The notes beneath the pieces are model-generated. The model did not search any database and had not been told where the DNA came from. It was given only the letters and a program-made list of their open reading frames with translations. Below are positions 6,174 through 11,573 of a stretch of 11,573 nt of DNA, piece after piece. The position numbers and the translations under genes were made by a program. Every line of letters begins with the position of its first letter. Within the stretch, counting starts at the first letter, position 1. The DNA is from Roseobacter sp. (lineage in GTDB: Bacteria; Pseudomonadota; Alphaproteobacteria; Rhodobacterales; Rhodobacteraceae), in contig JAGXHB010000060.1 in the NCBI GenBank assembly GCA_024636425.1, positions 1 through 11,573 on the forward strand. The letters are read 5' to 3'.

Positions 6174-7180
6174 ACCGATTGCCCCTTGAATAGACCCGTG
6201 GGTTTGAACAGCAGCACGATCAGCAGGATCACGAAGCTGACGGCGAATTTGTAGTCAGTGGACAGCAGCTGGACCAGGCTGTCAGGCTCCATCCCGGCGG
6301 GCATCACGTAGCCTAGCACCTTCTTCCAGGCATAGGTGATCGTCACCTCCGAGAATGCGATCACGAAACCGCCCGCGATGGCCCCCACAGGATTGCCAAG
6401 CCCGCCCACGATGGCGGCGGCAAATATCGGCAGCAAAAGCTGGAAATACGTGAACGGCTTGTAGGATTTATCAAGACCGTACAGCACGCCCGCCGTGGTG
6501 GCGAGGCAGGCCACAATGATCCAGGTGATCATCACCACGCGTTCGGGGTTGATGCCCGACAGCAGCGCCAGATCCTCGTTGTCGGAATAGGCGCGCATGG
6601 ATTTCCCAGACCGGGTCTTGTTCAGGAACCAGAACAGCACGGCCACCACGATGATTGCGGTGATGACTGTAAGCCCTTGGGTGGTCTTGATGGCCAGCCC
6701 TTCGTCAAGGCCGGTCATGCTTTTGAAGGTCCGTGCCGAGATGATGAACCGTTCGCCGTCCAGAAAGTTCTGGTCGTCCGATCCGATGATAAAGCGGGTG
6801 ATGCCGTTGTAGATAAAGGTGACGCCAAGCGATACGATCACGAAAATCACCGGCTTCGCCTTTTTCTCGCGGTAAAAGCGATAGACGACACGGTCCGTTC
6901 CCAAAAGCAGCCCGATGGTGATCACAATGGCAAAGGGCAGGGCAAGCAGTGCCGTGGGCAGCACCCCCAACCCCAGCCCCAGTGATTGAAAGCCCCAGGT
7001 GATGAGCACCGCCGACATCGCCCCGAGCGCCATGGTGTCGCCATGCGCAAAGTTCGAGAACCGCAGGATGCCATAAACCAACGTCACCCCAAGCGCCCCA
7101 AGGGCCAGCTGGGATCCGTAGGCGATGCCGGGCACCAGCACATAATTGGCCAGTGCCACGAAAGCGTTCAGAAAATCCAT
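6170..7180 (-). CDS. livH: Branched-chain amino-acid-type ABC permease, LivH family
   Basis: This is the second inner-membrane channel subunit, 336 residues with about eight hydrophobic segments. Family signatures are ALGVTLVYGILRFSNFAHGD near the N-terminus (the LivH hallmark around an N-F-A-H-G-D motif), the coupling loop ALLSGINPERV, and GGLGNPVGAIAGGFVIA in the C-terminal half, ending in a FKPTGLFKG tail. I take the ATG at 7180: its A is also the last base of the preceding gene's TGA (TGATG), and AGGGA lies 10 bases upstream. A TTG three codons earlier would sit directly on that ribosome site. The stop overlaps the livM start by four bases. It should pair with LivM as a heterodimer served by the LivG and LivF ATPases. 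Confidence 0.92.
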   Translation of the reverse strand: MDFLNAFVALANYVLVPGIAYGSQLALGALGVTLVYGILRFSNFAHGDTMALGAMSAVLITWGFQSLGLGLGVLPTALLALPFAIVITIGLLLGTDRVVYRFYREKKAKPVIFVIVSLGVTFIYNGITRFIIGSDDQNFLDGERFIISARTFKSMTGLDEGLAIKTTQGLTVITAIIVVAVLFWFLNKTRSGKSMRAYSDNEDLALLSGINPERVVMITWIIVACLATTAGVLYGLDKSYKPFTYFQLLLPIFAAAIVGGLGNPVGAIAGGFVIAFSEVTITYAWKKVLGYVMPAGMEPDSLVQLLSTDYKFAVSFVILLIVLLFKPTGLFKGQSV

Positions 7181-7599
7181 CAGTTGCAAATCCCTAAATA
7201 GCTGATGACAAAAGGCCCTTCAGCGTAGTGCACGGTATAGCGGGTCGCCCCGCCGTCGGTGATCGTCAGCAGATGCCGCGCGGCAAAGCTTCCCCCCGAC
7301 AAGGACAGGGTCGTGCCGGCCTTCAGACCCAGCAATTCGACCGTTTCCGCGTCTGTGATCATCTGCGCCTCGACCACCAGCTCATCAGCCGACATCCCGC
7401 CGGCAGCGCCGGTGATCTCTGGCGTGAATTCCGTTTCGGTACATGCTTCATCTTCGACACATTCGGTTTTGAAGTCGCAGGCGATGGCGACGCTCTGCTT
7501 GAACGGCGCTTCGCCGAGCGCAAAGCCCTCTTCGGGGGTGGTTTCGGTGGCCCAGGCAGGCGTCAGGCCCGCCAGAAGGGCAGGAACGATCCAGCGCAT
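7180..7599 (-). CDS. Small exported four-cysteine protein of unknown function in the liv operon
   Basis: I do not recognise a named family. The 139-residue product begins with a signal peptide (MRWIVPALLAGLTPAWA, cleavage predicted after residue 17), so the mature protein of about 120 residues should be periplasmic. It has four cysteines (41, 47, 53 and 138); the first three are in a compact C-x5-C-x5-C cluster, and the last is next to the C-terminus, so two disulfides or a metal site are possible. The rest looks beta-rich (GTTLSLSGG, ARHLLTITDGG, RYTVHYAEG). The gene lies two bases after livF and its TGA overlaps the livH ATG as TGATG, so it is firmly within the operon and probably coupled. 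A role around the transporter or its receptor is an inference from position only. Confidence 0.75.
   Translation of the reverse strand: MRWIVPALLAGLTPAWATETTPEEGFALGEAPFKQSVAIACDFKTECVEDEACTETEFTPEITGAAGGMSADELVVEAQMITDAETVELLGLKAGTTLSLSGGSFAARHLLTITDGGATRYTVHYAEGPFVISYLGICN
7191..7195 (-). promoter_or_regulatory. livH: Ribosome binding site that decides the livH start
   Basis: AGGGA on the minus strand lies 10 bases before the ATG at 7180 and almost touches the alternative TTG at 7189. This spacing, together with the TGATG junction, favours the ATG. Confidence 0.6.
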
Positions 7600-7601
7600 G
7601 T

Positions 7602-8423
7602 CTAGCCCCCCAGGAACGATTTGCGGACTTCAGGATCATTCAACAGCTCTTTGCCGGTGCCCGTGAATGCGTTGGCACCCTGCACCAGAACATATCCTTT
7701 GTCCGCAATCTCAAGGGCTTGCCGCGCATTCTGCTCCACCATCAGGATGGGGATGCCGGTCCGTGCGACTTCGATGATGCGGTCGAAAAGTTCATCCATC
7801 ACGATGGGGCTGACGCCCGCCGTGGGTTCATCCAGCATCAAAACCTTGGGCTGGGTCATCAGCGCGCGGCCCACGGCCACCTGCTGGCGCTGGCCACCCG
7901 ACAACTCGCCCGCCGCCTGATACCGCTTTTCCTTGAGGATCGGAAACAGGTCATACACCTGCGCCATGGTGTCTCGGAAATCGTCGCGCCGGATAAAGGC
8001 GCCCATCTCGAGGTTCTCCTCAACACTCATCGAGGTAAAGATGTTGGAGGTCTGCGGGACAAAGCCCATGCCCCGGGCCACACGGTCTTGCGGGGAAAGC
8101 TCCGTGATGTCTTCGCCATCAAGGCGCACTTGCCCCTGACGCACATTCAACATGCCAAAGACCGCCTTCATCGCAGTCGACTTGCCCGCACCGTTCGGAC
8201 CGACGATCACGGCGATCTCGCCCTTCTCGACGGCGATGGTGCAGTCATGCAGGATGTCAGGGCCGTTGCCATAACCGCCCGTCATCGCCTCGCCGATCAG
8301 AAACGGACCACCGGGTGACGCATGCGATTTTCCGCCTTGTTTGACGGGGTGTGCCGTGCCCTGGCCCTTGGGGTTTCCGATCGAGAGGTCTTTGTTCCCC
8401 CGATCGCCATATGGGTCGCTCAT
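7602..8423 (-). CDS. livF: ABC transporter ATPase, LivF family, with N-terminal extension
   Basis: This ATPase powers the Liv importer with LivG on the cytoplasmic face. In the 273-residue product Walker A is GPNGAGKST at 75-83, the Q-loop lies in VPQ near 122-124, the signature LSGGQ is at 174-178, and Walker B is VLMLDE ending Asp198-Glu199. The switch position reads VEQNA in place of the usual His, which is a LivF characteristic. Unlike most LivF proteins (about 235 residues, domain starting at once), it has about 40 extra N-terminal residues rich in Gly, Lys, Asp and Pro that look disordered. The ATG at 8423 is preceded by AAAGAGAA; an upstream in-frame ATG at 8477 would add basic residues and overlap the preceding gene. 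It begins 11 bases after the 188-residue secreted protein gene. Confidence 0.92.
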   Translation of the reverse strand: MSDPYGDRGNKDLSIGNPKGQGTAHPVKQGGKSHASPGGPFLIGEAMTGGYGNGPDILHDCTIAVEKGEIAVIVGPNGAGKSTAMKAVFGMLNVRQGQVRLDGEDITELSPQDRVARGMGFVPQTSNIFTSMSVEENLEMGAFIRRDDFRDTMAQVYDLFPILKEKRYQAAGELSGGQRQQVAVGRALMTQPKVLMLDEPTAGVSPIVMDELFDRIIEVARTGIPILMVEQNARQALEIADKGYVLVQGANAFTGTGKELLNDPEVRKSFLGG

Positions 8424-8434
8424 ATCATTCTCTT

Positions 8435-9001
8435 TCAGTCGGTGCCGGTTTCGGGCGGCGTGTATCCTTCTGCGCATGACACTTCGTCGGCACAGGTATC
8501 GCGCAGCATCATCGCCACGTCATAAGAAAGCTTGTCCATCTCGGCCAAGGGCATGCTGTCGGCAGTGTCGAGGTAAAGCATAATCCGCGCGTCCCCCACC
8601 TGAGACAGCATCACCGCGCTCATCGTGCGCGCGCCCTCGATCTCGTCATATTGCAGATGGCGCAAGGTTTCGCCTTGTGGGGTCTTGATCTGGTCGATCT
8701 GACGCACGTCGGGGGCGGGGCCACCGTCGCCTGCAATCCATTCGGCATAGGTGGTGTATTGCTCTTCCAAGGTGGCAGCGGGGTCGGTGATCTCGTGACC
8801 GGGCCATTCTTCGGTAAAGTTGAAAATGACCTCGCCCAGATAGCGCGTGGACCCGTCCCCGATGACATCCCATGTCGCGGTTTCCCACGGCGTGCCCCGG
8901 TCGCACATCCATACGTTCGCGGACAGTTGCGCACAGGCGTAGGATGCCTGTGGCAGCGCCATAGCGGCGCCCAGGGTCAGGGCAGCAATCAGATGTTTCA
9001 T
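8435..9001 (-). CDS. Exported protein of unknown function in the liv operon
   Basis: I do not recognise a family. The 188-residue product starts with a clear signal peptide (MKHLIAALTLGAAMALPQAS core) with predicted cleavage after Ala22, directly before Cys23. The SYAC context is a poor lipobox, so a soluble periplasmic protein is more likely than a lipoprotein. Four cysteines (23, 33, 170 and 176) form one close pair at each end of the mature protein. The middle part carries several Trp and acidic residues (EEWPGHE, YAEWIAGDGG). The end (ETGTD) is acidic. The start codon overlaps the livG stop as ATGA, and livF follows 11 bases after its stop, so it is translated as part of the transporter operon. 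Possible roles such as helping the binding protein or sensing substrate are inference from position. Confidence 0.78.
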   Translation of the reverse strand: MKHLIAALTLGAAMALPQASYACAQLSANVWMCDRGTPWETATWDVIGDGSTRYLGEVIFNFTEEWPGHEITDPAATLEEQYTTYAEWIAGDGGPAPDVRQIDQIKTPQGETLRHLQYDEIEGARTMSAVMLSQVGDARIMLYLDTADSMPLAEMDKLSYDVAMMLRDTCADEVSCAEGYTPPETGTD

Positions 9002-9771
9002 GCGGATTTGTTCTTGAGACCGGTACCAAGGTAAGCCTCGATGACCTGCTCGTTTGCCTTGATCTCGGGCAGGGTGCCTTGGGCCAGAACCTTGCCTTCG
9101 GCCATGCAGATCACCGGATCACACAGGCGTCCGATAAAATCCATGTCATGCTCGATAACCACGAAGGTATAGCCGCGTTCCTTGTTCAACCGGATGATCG
9201 CGTCCCCGATCGTGTTCAGAAGCGTGCGGTTCACGCCGGCGCCGACTTCGTCCAGAAAAACGATCTTGGCATCCACCATCATGGTGCGCCCCAACTCCAG
9301 CAGCTTTTTCTGACCGCCCGAAATCTGACCGGCCTTCTGCTCTGCCAGATGTTCGACGGTCAGAAACTCAAGCACCTCGTCCGCTTTGGCGCGCAAGGCG
9401 CGCTCTTGGTCCGCGATGCGCTTGCGCCCGAACCAGGTGTTCCACAGCGTCTCGCCGGCCTGATCGCCGGGTACCATCATCAGGTTTTCGCGGCAGGTCA
9501 TCGACGAAAATTCATGCGCGATCTGGAAGGTGCGCAGCAGCCCTTTGTGAAAAAGCGCGTGCGGGGGCAGGCCGGTGATGTCCTCGCCATCCATCGTCAC
9601 ACGGCCCGACGTCGGTTGAAGAACGCCCGCGATCACATTGAAAAGAGTGGTCTTTCCGGCACCATTCGGGCCGATCAAGCCAGTGATCGTGCCCTTGCCG
9701 ATGGTCAGGCTTGCGCCGTCCACGGCGTGAAACCCGCCGAAGTGTTTATGTATATCGTCAACGACGATCAT
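8998..9771 (-). CDS. livG: ABC transporter ATPase, LivG family
   Basis: This is the second cytoplasmic ATPase of the Liv importer, 257 residues and of normal length. Walker A is GPNGAGKTT at 34-42, the Q-loop lies in TFQIAHEF near 81-88, the signature is ISGGQ at 150-154, Walker B is IVFLDE ending Asp174-Glu175, and the switch His is His208 in VVIEHDM. The LivG feature RTFQ followed by the long insert after the Q-loop is present. Just after Walker B the sequence is DEVGAGVN where LivG usually has DEPAAGLN; the Pro-to-Val change in the D-loop region is unusual but leaves the catalytic Glu. The ATG at 9771 follows an AGGGAT ribosome site. Its stop overlaps the next gene as ATGA. Upstream is a terminator-like hairpin separating it from the binding-protein gene. 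Confidence 0.93.
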   Translation of the reverse strand: MIVVDDIHKHFGGFHAVDGASLTIGKGTITGLIGPNGAGKTTLFNVIAGVLQPTSGRVTMDGEDITGLPPHALFHKGLLRTFQIAHEFSSMTCRENLMMVPGDQAGETLWNTWFGRKRIADQERALRAKADEVLEFLTVEHLAEQKAGQISGGQKKLLELGRTMMVDAKIVFLDEVGAGVNRTLLNTIGDAIIRLNKERGYTFVVIEHDMDFIGRLCDPVICMAEGKVLAQGTLPEIKANEQVIEAYLGTGLKNKSA

Positions 9772-9816
9772 ATGAATATCCCTGTGCCCGCGTCGAAGTT
9801 GCGCGGTTATGATCTT

Positions 9817-9846
9817 AAAACAGCAGCCCGATTGCCCGGACTGCTG
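9817..9846 (-). terminator. Terminator or attenuator between binding-protein gene and livG
   Basis: In the minus-strand RNA, CAGCAGUCCG and CGGGCUGCUG form ten pairs (one U-G) around a 6-base loop, followed by UUUU. The U-G pair is a C-A mismatch on the other strand, so the hairpin is built for leftward transcription. It begins 21 bases after the binding-protein stop. As the transporter genes lie just downstream without an evident strong promoter, partial read-through is likely, giving more receptor than transporter. Confidence 0.75.
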
Positions 9847-9866
9847 CTGTGCCTGTCGCTCAAGAC

Positions 9867-11060
9867 TTACTTGAAACCGATGGTTTCGATCTTGCCGTCC
9901 TTGACTTCGATCATGCGGTAGGTGCCTGCGGATTCACCGCCACCGATCAGTTCAACAGCGGAGGCACCGACATAGTCGATGTCCGTGCCTTCTGCGATCA
10001 GCTCCAGAGCCTTTGCCAGTTCACCGGGATAGATCTTTTCGCCGGGAGCGTTCGCAATTTCCATGATCTTGGGGCCATAAACCGCAGGATCCATAGATTC
10101 AGCGGACTGCATTGCCAGCAGGAACAGGGCGGCAGCGTCATAGGATTCGGGCGTGTAGGGCGATGTGCCGTTAAAGCCTGCGTCTTCTGCCATCTTCGAG
10201 AACGTGTCGATCCCCTGACCTTCCGACCCTGCGATCTGACCGTAGGAGCCGTTCAGCGCATCACCGATACGACCGGGCAGCGTGTCACCGATCATGCCGC
10301 CGGGAAGACCGAACGTGTCGAAAGCGCCTGTGTCCAGTGCCGCGTTGATGATGCCGGGACCACCTTGGTCGAGGTATCCTGCGACGACCAGAATGTCGCC
10401 ACCGGCCGACGCCAGCGCGCCCACTTCAGCGGAGTAGTCGGCCTTGCCGTCTTCATGTGCTGCAACGATGGTGACTTCGCCGCCAATGGCTTCGAACGAG
10501 GTCTGGATCGCGTCGGCAAGACCTTTGCCGTAGTCGTTGTTGGTATAGGTCAGCGCAATGGATTCAACGCCGCGTTCCTGCAGGATTTCCGCCATGACTT
10601 CGCCTTCGCGGGCATCGGAGGGGGATGTGCGGAAAAACAGATCGTTGTCATCCATGGTCGACAGGCCGGGCGATGTGGCAGACGGCGAGATCATCACCAT
10701 GCCGTTGGGAATGGCAACGTTCTGCAGAACCGCACCTGTAACGCCAGAGCAGTGCGCCCCGATCAGCCCGTGAATGCCTTCCGAAATCAGACGCTCACCG
10801 CCCGAGACGGCCAGACCGTTGTCGATACAGCCCGAATCCGCCCGCTCGGACGTTACGGTGGCCCCGCCCATCAGCAAACCGCTGTCAGAGATTTCTTTCA
10901 TGGCCATTTCGGCACCCGCCGCCATTGGGCCGGTCAGCGATTCAATCGGACCGGTAAAGCCGAATACGATGCCCAGTTTAACTTCTTTTGCATGCGATTC
11001 CGCGTAGGCGTTTGTTGCAAGCAGTGCCGCAGCCGTTGTGGCCATAAGCATCTTTTTCAT
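9867..11060 (-). CDS. livJ: Periplasmic branched-chain amino-acid-type substrate-binding protein (LivJ/LivK-like)
   Basis: This receptor captures the substrate in the periplasm and hands it to the LivHM channel. It has 397 residues: a signal peptide of 20 residues (cleavage after AYA), then a type I periplasmic fold beginning KLGIVFGFTGP. Two cysteines at 78 and 104 lie in the first domain at positions like those of the disulfide in E. coli LivJ. The ligand-loop segments GAHCSGVTG (102-110) and SPSATSPGLS match the regions that hold the amino-acid carboxylate and amino groups in LIV-binding protein. The ATG at 11060 has GGGAGAAG just upstream. It heads the operon and is followed by a terminator-like hairpin. 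Exact ligand is unknown; LIV amino acids are the default guess, other amino acids or amides are possible. Confidence 0.9.
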   Translation of the reverse strand: MKKMLMATTAAALLATNAYAESHAKEVKLGIVFGFTGPIESLTGPMAAGAEMAMKEISDSGLLMGGATVTSERADSGCIDNGLAVSGGERLISEGIHGLIGAHCSGVTGAVLQNVAIPNGMVMISPSATSPGLSTMDDNDLFFRTSPSDAREGEVMAEILQERGVESIALTYTNNDYGKGLADAIQTSFEAIGGEVTIVAAHEDGKADYSAEVGALASAGGDILVVAGYLDQGGPGIINAALDTGAFDTFGLPGGMIGDTLPGRIGDALNGSYGQIAGSEGQGIDTFSKMAEDAGFNGTSPYTPESYDAAALFLLAMQSAESMDPAVYGPKIMEIANAPGEKIYPGELAKALELIAEGTDIDYVGASAVELIGGGESAGTYRMIEVKDGKIETIGFK

Positions 11061-11217
11061 GGTCTTCTCCCGTGTTGGAACTTTATGTTCAGAGGAAATC
11101 CTATGCGGGGGTTTCCGAAAAGAAAAGTCCTATCGGGTGTTCACGAAAGGTCATGTTGGTCTGGATTGCCCAAAAAAGCGGCTTATTTTCTTTGAAAGGG
11201 TTATCAGGAGGACAATT
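11061..11217. promoter_or_regulatory. Divergent promoter region of the liv operon and the dehydrogenase-like gene
   Basis: This 157-base gap must hold promoters in both directions, and it is more AT-rich than its surroundings. I could not identify a convincing -35/-10 pair on either strand. A short inverted repeat GGAAA/TTTCC (11094-11098 and 11112-11116) might be an operator but is weak. Confidence 0.4.
11206..11211 (+). promoter_or_regulatory. Ribosome binding site for the 11218 gene
   Basis: A perfect AGGAGG lies six bases before the ATG at 11218, fixing this start for the gene that runs off the end of the window. Confidence 0.85.
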
Positions 11218-11573
11218 ATGCTTCGGACGGGAATTTTGGCCATCGCCCTTGGGTTTGGTGCGCTGCAGGCAACCGCCCAAGACTACCAGATCAAAGAGCG
11301 TATTTCAGGCCTTGATACGCCTTGGGCACTCGCGATCCTACCCGATGCATCCGTGCTGGTCACCGAACTTGACGGGCGCGTGCTGCGCTTTGTCGATGGC
11401 ACATCGCACGAGGTGTCAGGTGCCCCTGACGTCGCGTATGGCGGGCAGGGAGGGTTGCTTGACATCACCCCTGCAGAGGATTTCGCGGAAAGCCGGACGC
11501 TGTTTTTCTCCTATGCCAAACCGATGAGTGGCGGTGCAGGTACAGCGCTTGCAGCGGCGGAATTGTCGGCAGA
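11218..11573 (+). CDS. Glucose/sorbosone dehydrogenase-family exported protein (PQQ-type), 5' part
   Basis: Only the first 118 codons are inside the window and no stop is reached. A signal peptide of about 20 residues (MLRTGILAIALGFGALQATA, then QDY) sends the product to the periplasm. The mature start has the beta-propeller pattern of the soluble aldose dehydrogenase (YliI-like, GSDH) family: GLDTPWALAILPD, then VLVTELDGRVLRF, then YGGQGGLLDI and a FFSYAK strand. Such enzymes oxidise aldose sugars with pyrroloquinoline quinone as cofactor; the PQQ- and calcium-binding residues lie further downstream and cannot be checked here. The start is fixed by AGGAGG six bases upstream. It is transcribed away from the liv operon, and no functional link between them is apparent. 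Confidence 0.85.
   Translation, partial: MLRTGILAIALGFGALQATAQDYQIKERISGLDTPWALAILPDASVLVTELDGRVLRFVDGTSHEVSGAPDVAYGGQGGLLDITPAEDFAESRTLFFSYAKPMSGGAGTALAAAELSA

Noticed and set aside
7187..7189. TTG as start of livH
   Set aside because: The AGGGA ribosome site almost touches it, whereas the ATG at 7180 has good spacing and the TGATG junction.
8475..8477. ATG at 8477 as start of livF
   Set aside because: It would overlap the preceding gene by 43 bases and add basic residues; the ATG at 8423 has a suitable ribosome site.
11094..11116. GGAAA/TTTCC inverted repeat upstream of the liv operon
   Set aside because: Five-base arms 13 bases apart occur easily by chance, and no promoter anchors it.
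9849..11195. Long plus-strand open frame opposite the binding-protein gene
   Set aside because: Antisense to a gene with signal peptide and family motifs; composition is typical of a shadow frame.

Overview
This window looks like a chromosomal segment of an alphaproteobacterium of the Rhodobacteraceae (Roseobacter group). The basis is the GC-rich codon use, the rhodobacterial type of LpxD, an IalB-family secreted protein, and a small-RNA candidate that resembles the alphaproteobacterial mmgR (alpha-r8) family. This is an inference from sequence character; no search was run. No mobile element, CRISPR array, tRNA or rRNA was seen.

Layout. (1) Positions 1-2038, plus strand: the 3' part of an lpxD-like acyltransferase gene, an acyl carrier protein and a beta-ketoacyl-ACP synthase, closely spaced as one operon. 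They look like a dedicated acyl-chain module (carrier, elongating enzyme, acyl-ACP-using transferase), probably for lipid A or another envelope lipid. (2) Positions 2097-2774, minus strand: an exported IalB-family protein, converging on the first operon across a shared hairpin terminator. (3) Positions 2775-3243: a 469-base gap without a credible protein gene. It carries two tandem minus-strand small-RNA candidates, each ending in a strong intrinsic terminator. One has a textbook promoter and belongs to no family I recognise; the other has the architecture and C-rich seed of mmgR. (4) Positions 3244-4794, plus strand: a HerA/YjgR-like (DUF853) ATPase. (5) Positions 4869-11060, minus strand: a seven-gene branched-chain amino-acid-type (Liv/HAAT) ABC transporter operon, in transcription order binding protein, livG, small secreted protein, livF, small secreted protein, livH, livM. 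A terminator-like hairpin lies between the binding-protein gene and livG. From livG onward most genes overlap or nearly touch. (6) Positions 11218 to the end, plus strand: the 5' part of an exported glucose/sorbosone dehydrogenase-family protein, divergent from the liv operon.

How the parts work together: the liv operon should encode a complete importer with a periplasmic receptor, two permeases and two ATPases, plus two cysteine-containing exported proteins of unknown role. The least explained parts are the small-RNA pair at 2905-3155, the two secreted proteins inside the liv operon, and the lpxD-ACP-synthase module.
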